Assembly (NCBI RefSeq): GCF_030265065.1
Contig: NC_080406.1
Coordinates: 39,084,638 to 39,148,637 of the forward strand
Origin: Corythoichthys intestinalis
Taxonomy: Eukaryota > Chordata > Actinopteri > Syngnathiformes > Syngnathidae
Length of the DNA: 64,000 bases
Direction of reading: 5' to 3'
The notes under the pieces are model-generated. The model was not told the DNA's origin, searched no databases, and was given only the letters and a program-made list of their open reading frames with translations. A program made the position numbers and the translations under genes. Below are positions 36,901-46,879 of the stretch, piece by piece. The first letter of the stretch is position 1, and each line of letters starts with the position of its first letter.

Positions 36901-39900
36901 TGAGACTATATGAGACTCCGTGGGAACCCAGAAACAGTTTTTCCTTTGCAAATTTGTTATGCGTGTGAAGGTGAGTCACCAACAAAACAATGATAATAGA
37001 ATATTATTTGCTGTTTACCTAATGGAAATCTTGAATTCTTGCTGGGCATTAAAAAGGAATCTAGTGAGTTCTTCATTAGGCTGGTAAAACCCAATGAGCA
37101 GGACTTCCTTCAGATTTGGTACCTGTTGGGAAATATAAAAATAGTTGACAAAAAGTGACAAGACTTGCCAAAATTTAACAATGCCATAAAGTTGGTAAAG
37201 CTGTCACCTTGGCACATGCTTCAATGTGATGCTGGAGCATGGGCACACCAGCTACTGGAAACAAAGGTTTGGGAACTTCAAATGAGAGCGGCCTGAACCT
37301 CGTGCCTGCAAAAGAAAATATTGCACACAATTGAAAAAAAACTGTGGCCAGAAAAATTGATTCTGAGATATATCACGATTAGTGATGCACAATAATGCAT
37401 TTTTCTACCGATACCGATAACTTCCTCCTCATTTCAACCGATAACCGATAATGTCAAGCCGATAATTCTATGAAAAGATTTATGTAAAATTTTAAAGTAT
37501 ACAAAAGAGAAAATATTACTGTGCAAAAATATAATTTATTGCTCTTTTTTCACTATCAAATGTGAACAAGTAGTAAATTCAACATCTAAATAATGACAGA
37601 TTGTATGATATTGTGTAATGGTAAACTTTTGGCAACAATTACTTACAGAGTAAATACCTAAGTTGCACAAAAATGCCTTTGAAAGTAAGCCAATCCTAAC
37701 ATAGACAACATCACTATACTGCAAAAACACACCTCCTTAAAACTAGTCAATTTTAAGTGTGAATCTATTGGAAATAAGTGAAATTATCTGCCAGCTCTTC
37801 AACTGTATTTCACTCAGATTTCTTGGAAGAAAAATAGCTAGCTGAAAATAAGCTTTTTTAAGCAATCAATGATTATACTTAATCCTAAAAAAATGTGTTT
37901 GTCAGAAATGTTCTTTATTCAAGAATAGGTATGGTTCAAAACATTATTTGAAAGCAATTTTTAAATTGAGAAGTGTTAATGAGTGCCAATAAGTTTTGAT
38001 TATCTAATGTGACTGAGCAGACAAATAAGTTAAATAATTTGAAAAGTGATTGCAAATGTTATATGCTTTGTTGCTCACTGTGAAAATGATTAACTCAAAA
38101 GAGGGAGATGTCATGTATCCATTGTGCAGCGCTTTGTTTACATTTGCGGCACTCACGACACTTGCTTTACGGCAGCTTAGCTGATACACGGCAGTATTAT
38201 TAGGCCGGAGTTGTAGCTCGTTTAGGCCGGAGTTGTAGCTCGCATCCCCGTGCGTGTCTGAGTTTTGTTAAGCCAACAATAATGGCAGCGTGGATGAATT
38301 TATCCTTGTGTAAAAAAAAAATCTCCTCCCGCCTGTGCCCTTCAGTCCATCCGGCCGCCAAATTGGCACCCGCGCCAGGCCTCTGTCTGGCTCGATGAGT
38401 GGAACCGGACAATGGCAGCTACGTTTATAACGGATATCCGCCCGCCCTGGTCGGCTCGCTGTGGCATATTCGGGGCCTGGCTCTGCTCCGGACGGAGGCA
38501 CATGGCGTGGGGGAACGCTCGAGAAACCCGCCCCGCCTAGTGCGAGGCGGCGGCGGCCTGCAAGGACTGGCCAGAGCGGCGGGCTCTGTCGAAAGATAGC
38601 TACTTGTCGACTATCGGTTTCGTGCCGGTGTTTAGCATTAGATGGAGTTTACCACCCGCTTTGGGCTGAATGAGGACGCTTTTTTTCCGCCTAATGAAAC
38701 TTCTGCAGTAGTGCTGCAACGATTAATCGATTAACTCGAGTATTCGATTAGAAAAAAAAATATCGAATTAAATTTTGTTGCTTCGAATATTCATTTAATT
38801 AATGGTTTATTTTCAAAAGTTTGCATTTCATTTTATTGATAAGGGTGGATACACTGCCCTCTCTGGTCTGCCTCGTTTCATATAGCTGAGTCCAACTGCT
38901 CCCTGTTAAGACCAACGTAAGTTTTGTTTGAGCTAATGTTTTTTAATGCATTCGTAAATTACTTGATAGGTATATTTAGCCGTTTTTTTTTTTTTTGTGG
39001 GAATGTCTGTCTGAACCATTTGTTAAGAGCATTGTAAAAAAAAAAAAAAAAAACCTTAGCATTTTATTGCATTTAAGCTAGCGGACTTTTGCAATGTAAG
39101 TTAGGCAATTGTTCTTTTGTTCTACATTAAAAAAAAATAAATAAATGATGATTTAATACATTTTGAGGCTCAGCTCAGGTATTTTAATTTTTCATGTTCT
39201 TTATCCGATTACTCGATTATTCAAACTAACTAGTTCATCGATTAATCGACTACTAAAATAATCGCTAGCTGCAGACCTATTCTGCAGTGCGTGTTTTGCA
39301 GATGGCGAGAGCATCGTTTTTTTGTTTGTTTTGTTTTTACACAAATCCAGCCACGCCAGTAACCGCTGCCATTATCTCAAAGTGCTTCTGTTGTGTAACT
39401 CCGCCTCTTCAACCCCTCCTCCCTCAGGGAGGCAGGGGTGCTGAATTCTTCGGTTGCGCACATTTGGAGGCTAAATCAAGTATATAATTATCGGACTGCA
39501 TTATCGGTTGAATTTTTTTTTTTATATCTGGATTATCTGTGTGACATCATAATGGCCATTATCGGTAACCGATATTATCGTGTATCTTTAAGCACGATAT
39601 TACATCACACAATTCTCGTATCGATTCAAAATCAGTCTTTATCGGATTCAGTGGCTCCACTGCTACTCCCATCCACTAGTTAGCAGCGTGCAGCAGCATT
39701 GCCTTGCAGTCTGCTGTTGACTAATCCAAGTACAGAAGGGGTGTCCAAACTATTCCGCATAGGGCTGCAGTGGGTTCTGGATTTCATTCCAAGAAAACAA
39801 GACACATTTTCACCAATCTGGTGTCTAACAAGTATAATCAGTTGATTGCAGTCAGGTGCTGCTTGTTTTAGCCGAAACTTCATTGTCAGTCTCATCTTCA

Positions 39901-42900
39901 ATAACAGCAATTCAAATTTGTGTTTTACAAGTAGCTGCTTATACAGCAATAACAAACAATTAGCATTTATCAATTAGCGTCAGCACATCATCAAAAACAA
40001 TCACATGAACTCACCCCAAATATTCGACCACAATTGAAAACACACAATAAACAGTACAAAAGAGGTTATTTACAGCCGTTCACGGGTTGTCGGGATCGAA
40101 TCAAATCGTGACCTGTGAATCGTGATACAAATCGTATGGCCAGATATCCTCCTGACTACCAGGGAAAAAAATGTTGTCCAATCACATTTATTTTGAAATT
40201 CCCCAATCTATGTGAAGTAATTAGAATACTGCAAAATAAATTTTTGAAATTTTTACTTTTGTTTTTAAGCTTTGATGTGTCCTCTACAGTGGACATCGGA
40301 ACCCAATAAAGGGGAAACAGAACTTCATTGTCAAACAGTTAGTCCAACAGAAAATATCGAAGAGTCAACTTGACAAAGGCTTCAACATAAACATAACTGT
40401 CCATCATGCCTTTTCTTTTGTTTCACTTTTGCTTCTATTGTGTTTTTTGGTAGGATACTTCAAAAGCAATTCCCTTTCTTGGTAACACAAAGGAAATCTT
40501 GCATTCGGAGCACATAACATACTGTATGTTTTACTGTTGCAGTCAGATCGGCGACACCTTGATGCATGTATTTCATCCACCATCTCTGAAAGATGCACAG
40601 CACCATAGTGTCTCAGAGCTGCATTTGTCTGTTGTTTTCATTTTTGACATGGGGGAGTGTAGTCATCTTCACTGTCACTTGCTGCACGTCCTGCTTGGGC
40701 TCGAGCAATTAATCCTTCACCAAGGAGCACTTTGAAGTCAAGGAACTTCTGTGGTTTCTTCACCAGACACTCTCAGTCACTCTTATGCTGAAGCCATGAG
40801 TTGGCAGTTGCCAGGTCAAAAAAGGGGGAAATGGCACGATATGTCCATTTTCTAGTCTGAGCGGGCATCCTGTAAAAACTCTACATTCAATTGACCAAGT
40901 CCACACCATCCATGTTGGTGTTTTACTCAGCAATATCCAGTGGCCTTGACACTTGGACAAACCTTTTCTATTTCTTGGACCATCTTCTGCGTGTGCCCTG
41001 ATGTTCAATCCCATAAGCAGATGATGCCATGAACACTGGCTTGTTGTCCAACCATTTTATGACAGCAAGTTCAGATGTGCTTTGTCTCACAACCATCTCT
41101 GGTGACCCTTTTTAGTTCTTTTTGAAGAGCTCATCCCCTCTGATCTTGCAGTCTTTTGGAACCCTGTTATTCATGAGGGTTCCAGTCGCTGTCAGTCCTT
41201 TTGTCATCAGGGTGTCAAGGAGGCTGATTGTTGTAAAGTACCTGTCAAAGGACAGGTGGGTGCCTTGAGAACAGACTATGTCAATTGAAGAACAGCTTGT
41301 TCCCCAATGCTCTATCCTCCTGGAACTGTGAAGGTTGTCTTTCCTTGGTAGACCACAAAATCCAAAACTAGACAAGTTGGTGCACCAAAGACAAATATTT
41401 ACCTTGAGTCTACTTGGGTTTGGTTTGCCCGGTACATACTGGCACACTGGGCATCGATCAGTCAAAGGAACCATTTGCTTGTCACAATTTTCCTGTTCTT
41501 GGCAGACTCGGACGTCATTGCCGTAGTTTGGTCAAGAGGGCCCTGATTGTCCACAAGACATCACTTGTTTTTTCTTCATTTGAAACATCAAGGTCGTTGA
41601 CAAGCTTGATGGAGTTTCTCAATTTGTAAAACCGATTTCTGGTCTGCTCTGCTTGAATTTCCTCCTCAGAGGTCCCTGAATCATCTTCCTCTATTTCTGC
41701 GTCAAATAGTGGATATTCATCATCTTCATCAGATAACTCAATGTCTGAGTTTCCATCAACAATCTACAGTAAAATTCACTCTGCTCCTGAGAATGACCTT
41801 TCTTGTCATTTGGGAAAGGGTAAAATGTACAAAAGTACTTCGAATGTCCGATACCGAGGACATTTTTTAAACACTTGAAACACTCTGCTAAAATACCCTT
41901 GAAATAACTGAAACAACACTTAAATGTGTTCTTAAGAGTCTTATAGACAAAACGCCAACAACATTTCAAGACAAAATGTGTTCGATAAAAAGTATTAAGC
42001 ACTTACTTTTCCTCTTCCCATAAAATGTGCTTGCATTGACGGAAGCCATTTTCTTCCATGGTAAAGTAAAGGTTAACAAAACCCCACCCCTACACATTTG
42101 GTATCATTGGAAAGCTCTGGATGTCCTCTATAGAGCACGAAAGGAATTAATTCAATTGGATGCAGGGAGATATTTAGGTTTATAAATGTCCTGTACAGAG
42201 GACAAATTTGAACTACTGGTAGTCAGGAGGATATGAGGCAATAAACACCCCTACACTTAAAGGTATTTAGAGCACTCATTTTGCCCATTGGCTGCCATTG
42301 AAGTTGCTAGACATCCAATCGAGTTTGCCTTGCAGGGCTGACAACAAATAATCGCACTTAAAATGAGCATTCATAGTAGGAATGGGAACCTCTTGTTACC
42401 CCACGATATGATACAATTTGCGATACAAAGCTCACGATAACAATGATCTGACGATGTAGCGATACAATAATTATCGATACTGTGGTAAGGAAATGATTCT
42501 AGGATATTCTACAAACAACTAATGAACAGAAAAATAAGCTTCTGCTGTGAATTGGAATTAGTTTATCACTAGTAGACGTCCAATCCATTTGAACTGGGAG
42601 GGTGGCATTCGTTCATTCGCTGCCCTCCCTCCCACTTCAAACGGATTGAACGTATATGCCGTCATTGGCAGCCAATGCTAGGCAATGAGGTAATTTTGTG
42701 CCATTTAAGGACATTTACCTGTTGATTTTCAGTTACTTCCTGTTGATTTTGGGGTATTTTATGGGTCACTTCCTTTTTGAGTTACAGAACAGGAAGTGAC
42801 CTGGGAATCACCCGAATGAATAGGCAGTGACTCAAACTCAGAAGGAAATGACCTGTAAATGAACAGCAAGTGACCTGTAAATGCCCCGACAATCGGACAG

Positions 42901-45039
42901 AATGACTGCAAATGCTCTGGTTTCGAATTAGTGCTGCAACGATTAATCGATTAACTTGAGTATTCAATTAGAAAAAAAGATTCAAATTAAATTTTGCTGC
43001 TTCGAGTATTCATTTAATTAAAGTGCCCTTGTAATGGCTTGTTTTGAACGTGTTTGCATTTATCTTAATTGATTTAGGTGGATACACAGCCCGCTAGTCT
43101 ACCTCATTTCACATGGGTGAATCCATCTGCTCCCTGTTAAGACCAGAATAAGCTAAGTTTTTGTTCCAGCAAATTACTTTTTCGAATGCATTCGTAGTTT
43201 AGTTGAAAGGTATATTTAGCCATTTTTTGTGGGAATATGTGTCTGAGCCATTTCTTAAGAGCATTGTAAAAAAGTGTTGGCATTTTAGCTAGCGGACTTT
43301 TGCTATGTAAGTTAGACAATTGTTCTTTTGTTGTACATAGATCCTCCTTTCCCGTTTTATATATATATATATACATATATATATGTATAACGTGTGAGGC
43401 TTAGCTCAGGTATTTTAATTTTTTAGCTTCCTTGAGTTCATCGATTAATCGACTACTAAAACAATCGATAGCTGCAGCCCTATTTTGAATGAATGAACGT
43501 TCCCAGTCTAAATGGATTGGGCGCCGAGCACGGTCAATGGCAGCCTTACAGTTACCTGAGACACTATTATGGTTGAAGATTTTGGTAGCAACTTGTTGGC
43601 CCACCCCCCCCTTTTTTTTTTTTAAACATTGCCACCTTTTTAAAACGATATCTCGATTCTTGGCAGAAGCATATCGATAACCTTTTGGAATACAAAGTAT
43701 CACGATATATCACCGTTTCGATATTTTGTCACACCCCTAATTCATAGGCAACCTTCCCAGTTTAAATGAATTGACATCTATCATTCTCAATGGCAGGCAA
43801 TTAGTTCAATACAATACGATGTTAAATATATGAAATAATACTAATAATCATTTAAAACCAAATATTAATATAGTTTACTATTTTTTAATTTGTTTATGTT
43901 TATTTACTTTTTTCAAATTACCAATAATAGTCACGTGCCCAATTGATGGTGAAAAGATGATTTGTTGTTATTATGTGTTTTTTGCTGGAAATATAGAAAT
44001 TATTGTCTCTCTGGAGCCCAAAGGTTAAGTGAGAAATTAAACAACCATGGAAAATTTTTGTTATCAACCCATGTGCCACATGGTCCCAGTCAGAAATTGA
44101 TTGGGAAATGGCAAAGTTGCAAAGAAAAGACCAACCTGAAAAAGAAAACAACCAAAAAGAAAATTGTCGTTCGCAGCTCTGAGGAGACTGATATCCTCGT
44201 CCCACATGCTCGATGAAGTTCTGAAGATAACGAGGTAATCCAGGAAACATAGATCAGGGGTAATTTTGTCATATTATGCTATGATGTATTGAGGATATCC
44301 CATTATGGTTCAGTAGATCTTGAGTTGCGTTCAGGTGTTAAAAAAATGTGTTCAACCAAACCCGAGGATGCTGACATTCATTCTGAATTGTCTCATTGTC
44401 AAGCTACCTGTTAGAATTCTAATTTTCACAACATCTGCTATTATGATTTTTGATATAGAGATGGAAAAAGTAATTGAATCTGTTAACCCTTTATAAGGTT
44501 ACCCCTTGATTGTTCTCGTCTCAGTTTGCACTTCAGATGGGGTAAAGTAAGACAAAATACGTTTTTTTTTTTAAAATAACTAGTTATATGTTCAATACTA
44601 TTCATCCTGAGTACATTCTAATGATTTTCATTGCTAGGAACCATCCTAAATTAATGGGAAATATGTAAACTTCATTGTTTTTTTTTTTTTTTTTTTTTTT
44701 TGTTGTTTAGGTAGTTTGGAGGAAAGCAAATGAAAAAAAAAAAATTAAAAAAAAGTCTCAAATTGCCCCAGTCTCCCCTACCCTGAAACCAGTGATTTTG
44801 CGCAGTTGCAGCCGTCATAAAATTATTATGCTGAATTTCGGTCACAAATTGTAGTTATCAGTGCTTGTGTTGCGCCACGTCAGCTAATACAACCTTACTA
44901 ACTTACTAATGCAGCAATGAGTTTTAGCATTAGCATTTGAATAACCCGTAAATGACAAACGGTTGAGTCTCTAAAGACAAAACAGAGCGTTATTCTCACC
45001 TTTCTGAGGCCCCCCTATTAAAATAACAGCCTTAAACAT
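24913..45039 (-). CDS. gmppa: GDP-mannose pyrophosphorylase A (regulatory subunit), 12 coding exons
   Basis: Cytosolic partner of GMPPB; in vertebrates the A subunit is not the main catalyst but restrains GDP-mannose synthesis (family knowledge). Coding exons in order: 45000-45039, 37208-37305, 37019-37122, 31998-32190, 31808-31867, 31584-31714, 28792-28926, 28575-28672, 28445-28491, 27504-27596, 25111-25279, 24913-25013. All junctions are GT-AG and phases agree, giving 422 codons plus stop; human GMPPA has 420 residues. The N-terminal nucleotidyltransferase domain starts [19 protein letters not shown], with the GMPPA-type spacing inside the G-G-x-G-T-R loop; [14 protein letters not shown] and FFVLNADVC follow. 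The C-terminal half has left-handed beta-helix hexapeptides ([16 protein letters not shown]) and ends RSFKNQIIL. Exon 1 is 7.7 kb upstream of exon 2 and was found by its sequence; no better start lies nearer. No disabling change seen. Confidence 0.97.
25796..25857 (+). repeat. Copy 1 of a 64-bp two-copy repeat (GMPPA intron 11-10)
   Basis: TGAAAATGG, CAGGGGT, AAAAAGGTGAGAA, GTGTGGAGGAAATATGTTCC and GTACACTGTA occur in the same order here and at 47174-47236, with about five differences in 64 bp. Nothing outside the core matches. A hAT element begins directly after this copy. Not a family I recognise. Confidence 0.75.
25858..26910. mobile_element. hAT element, left end clear, right end uncertain
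   Basis: Starts TAGGGCTGTGCCAAACGACT, followed by many ATTAGTC/GATTAATCG words typical of fish hAT MITEs. A weak counterpart (AGATTAATTGCATATCGCGAC) lies at 26,880-26,905, but no matching target duplication was found, so the right border is a guess. It lies in a GMPPA intron. Confidence 0.5.
27220..27305 (+). repeat. Copy 2 of the three-copy dispersed repeat (GMPPA intron 10)
   Basis: Same core as at 199-292 and 49300-49397 with a few substitutions, preceded by CCCGAACCCCCCCC. It lies 200 bases upstream (plus-strand order) of GMPPA exon 10 and is in the opposite orientation to that gene if the splice-donor reading of the repeat is right. No terminal repeats or target duplication were found around it. 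Confidence 0.7.
28927..30818. other. GMPPA intron DNA with no recognisable element
   Basis: Left part of the GMPPA intron 31583-28927. Apart from A/T runs near 29,030 and 30,150 I see neither genes nor transposons here. Confidence 0.45.
30819..31393. mobile_element. hAT MITE with GTGTCAAACTCG ends
   Basis: Ends CAGGTGTCAAACTCGAGGCC and (reversed) CAGGGGTGTCAAACTCGC; the GTGTCAAACTCG ends with a nearby TGGCCCGCC word are a familiar fish hAT pattern. Target duplication is not clear. It lies in a GMPPA intron, 190 bp from exon 6. Confidence 0.75.
32825..33919 (+). mobile_element. LINE C, L2/Rex-like, 5'-truncated
   Basis: Holds the thumb and C-terminal part of a reverse transcriptase: [47 protein letters not shown] and [20 protein letters not shown], followed by the 3' UTR and a (CTTGC)n tail ending at 33,919. 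A frameshift near 33,140 separates two parts of the frame. Same family as LINE B. It lies in GMPPA intron 3, on the opposite strand to the gene. Confidence 0.85.
33952..36423. mobile_element. Probable hAT element carrying a nested element
   Basis: Left end CAGGGTCTCTACAGG and (reversed) right end CAGGGTACCCGCAAAC, with TTTTAATGCC and TTTAAGACC words near the ends as in a common fish hAT. The 8-bp flanks do not match, so the pairing of the two ends is inferred. A second element (34733-35555) lies inside. Confidence 0.45.
34733..35555. mobile_element. Inverted-repeat element, TAGGCTACGTTCATACTAC ends
   Basis: The ends are inverse over about 45 bp (TAGGCTACGTTCATACTAC then GGTCTTAATGCAC and ATCCGATTTTTT-like words), with few differences. 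The interior shows no transposase. Target duplication not identified; superfamily probably hAT. Confidence 0.75.
37380..39590. mobile_element. hAT element in GMPPA intron 1, host of a nested hAT
   Basis: Ends TAGTGATGCAC and (reversed) TAAAGATACAC, 8-bp duplications atcacgat (37372-37379) and agcacgat (39591-39598). Sub-terminal CCGATAACC words mark both sides. A second hAT occupies 38709-39279, leaving a net length of about 1.63 kb. The GC-rich block at 38,300-38,620 belongs to this element. Its left border is only 74 bp upstream of GMPPA exon 2. Confidence 0.85.
38709..39279. mobile_element. hAT MITE with CGATTAATCGATTAA ends, copy 1 (nested)
   Basis: Ends TAGTGCTGCAACGATTAATC and (reversed) TAGGTCTGCAGCTAGCGATT; perfect 8-bp duplications ttctgcag (38701-38708 and 39280-39287). 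Length 571 bp. A second copy of the same family is at 42929-43481. Confidence 0.92.
39737..39900. mobile_element. hAT remnant, one end
   Basis: GGGGTGTCCAAACTATTCCGC followed by GGGCTGCAGTGGGTTCTGG is the left end of a common fish hAT family. The matching right end is not seen nearby. Confidence 0.5.
40140..42238 (-). mobile_element. piggyBac-like transposon, nearly full length but decayed
   Basis: A perfect 19-bp inverted pair ATATCCTCCTGACTACCAG lies at 40144-40162 and 42216-42234, the outer bases being CCAG and CCTC. The flanks do not show TTAA, so target sites have decayed or the ends differ from the usual piggyBac. Nearly all of a transposase can be traced on the minus strand. It fills a large part of GMPPA intron 1. 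Confidence 0.8.
40404..42059 (-). pseudogene. piggyBac-like transposase remnant
   Basis: Minus strand, in order: a start [10 protein letters not shown] at 42059 with a donor at 42007 (AAAA|GTAAGT); an acidic N-terminal stretch rich in Glu/Asp; the catalytic-domain block with [20 protein letters not shown] and NNRVPKDCK, the F-D-x-Y-F-T-S and A-T-G-T-x-x-x-N-R signatures of piggyBac; and a Cys-rich C-terminal domain ([17 protein letters not shown]). Several stops and frame changes separate these parts, so it is inactive. Confidence 0.8.
42377..43739. mobile_element. hAT element in GMPPA intron 1, host of a nested hAT
   Basis: Ends TAGGAATGGGAACC and (reversed) TAGGGGTGTGACAAAAT, perfect 8-bp duplications attcatag (42369-42376 and 43740-43747). 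Sub-terminal ATATCGATAC-like words on both sides. It carries a MITE-type insertion near 42,540-42,690 and the hAT at 42929-43481. Confidence 0.88.
42929..43481. mobile_element. hAT MITE with CGATTAATCGATTAA ends, copy 2 (nested)
   Basis: Same family as 38709-39279; duplications tttcgaat (42921-42928) and ttttgaat (43482-43489), one mismatch. Length 553 bp. Contains a short TA-rich run at 43,357-43,388. Confidence 0.9.
43748..44994. other. Rest of GMPPA intron 1, no element recognised
   Basis: AT-rich DNA between the hAT at 42377-43739 and GMPPA exon 1. A T run (44,677-44,701) followed by an A-rich run (44,733-44,754) might mark an old retroposed piece but has no recognisable body. Confidence 0.4.
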
Positions 45040-46879
45040 GTTGAAAAACTAGCTGTGGTTATTCTGCTCCGAAGTACAGATGAATATACTGTTGTCACTC
45101 CAGTGAATCCTTCCGCATACAAACGTGACGTTGTATTCACAGAGAAAACTTGGAGTGGAGTTTGTGGATTGGAGTACAAGGATATACAGAATTAATGAGG
45201 TGCATGTAAAAATTGGTAGATTTAATGCGTCATATGATAGAAACCTTTGGAATTACTCATTTTATCTTTAAAATATGATTAGATCAATATAAAGACATTT
45301 TAGATGACACCACCTTAATCACCAGTTTTATAATGTTAATAAAAACAGGGCATTTGATTAATATCAATATGGTTCCAAACCCACACAGAGAATAAACGCC
45401 ACCCCACTATCAACTAATTTGATCAATTACGTATTCAAATGCACATAGGATTATTCCATTCAAATTAGCATATTGCTGTATAGCATATTTTAGTGTGGTT
45501 TTAGATGATTTTTTTTGTCAAATGTGACTATATTAGAAAAAGAATCAAGTAGCAAACATTACCGTCTAACATTGTGTTGTGATGTATGCAAGTTTATCTT
45601 TAGTAGAATATTTTACGTTTATTATGTGTTGAGTGGATCTGAAGGAGTTTAAAAAAAAAAAAAAAAAAGGCAGTTGTCAGGCGAGAAAGCCTTATAAAAA
45701 GACAAACAGCTCATACACAGTTGCGATGGAAAAATTTACTTGAATATTTCCTCATTAAAATATAACCTAAAGTCAAACTGTTTCCCGTGCGGTAGTGTTC
45801 TGAACTCAAACATATGCTAATAAGATGTGCAACAGCATCAAACACTCAGAATAACATTTTAGTCAACAGTCACCAGGGGACATTCTGCTTTGGTTTATAA
45901 CATTTAGAACACAGAAAAGAAAAAAAAAAAGTGTTTTTGCTTTCCTATCTTCCAGGTTTGTTCCTTCCCAACTATACCTAAAGAAATAGGCTGCATTTCA
46001 TTATCTGTAGTTTCAATTTATGGTAAATAAATGTGCGGATTAGCGCTTGCTTATTAAACAAGTATGTTTTTGTCACATTTAAAAAGAAAATGCAAATTTC
46101 CTACAACTTAAAGATCAGTTAAAAACAATCATTCTGTACCATATTAACTTCACAGCTCCAAGTCAAACAAGTTTTAGAATATGAACCAAGCTTATTACAT
46201 TTCAGTTAGCTCACAGCAAAATGCATGAGAGACGGTGAGACGCACGGATCGTTCATCATTTTTGATGGTTTCATGAAATGTAAAATATGTTGGCAATAAA
46301 CAGATGTTTTTCCAATAGGTTCTTATTAAATTGATGCAGTCATCTCAGTTTCACATGAAAAAAAGGGTTGCACAGAAACAAGCATAGAAGAGGTAAAACA
46401 TGATTTTACATTTGTTCATTCCTGTGGAAAATACAGGTACAGTAATATGCATAAACTAATACTAAAACCACACTCATCTGAAATGTACCAAATGCAATAT
46501 AAGAAAATATTAGAAAAAAAGACCAAAAAGATATGATATATATGATTGTTTTATGACTAAAAACCCTGTGCTGGAAATAATAGTACAGTACAATACTGTA
46601 TAACCTCTTGACATCACCCCTTTTCATCAGGGTAATGTATGTGCAAAATGACATTATTAAATGTCACATCTAATATGGTAATCATAACAATATGTTCATA
46701 ATACACAAAGGAAATTTGATCATTGCTAGTACTATTCTGTAATGCAAAGACATGCAAATTGATGGTACAAAAAATATGTACTTGAAATTTACATTTTACA
46801 ACAAAGCTCACCATGTCTTTGTATAGTAATGGCCAACACATTATGGCTTTCATTAAATGTTTCATATTCTGAATGCTAA
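45040..46879. other. GMPPA 5' flank and PNKD 3' flank
   Basis: The 1.84 kb between the GMPPA start codon and the PNKD stop codon, both genes on the minus strand. It must contain the GMPPA promoter and 5'UTR and the PNKD 3'UTR. I see no other gene, no TATA box of note and no transposon. Confidence 0.6.

Noticed and set aside
37372-37379. Considered 37380-38708 and 39280-39590 as two separate elements
   Set aside because: Their outer ends are inverse, the outer 8-bp flanks match at 7 of 8, and the nested element has its own perfect duplication.
38300-38620. GC-rich block with CpGs, considered as the GMPPA promoter island
   Set aside because: It lies inside the hAT element 37380-39590, and the true first coding exon of GMPPA was found at 45000-45039.
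43918-44250. Minus-strand frame of 110 codons in GMPPA intron 1
   Set aside because: No domain, no splice context and unlike any host exon.
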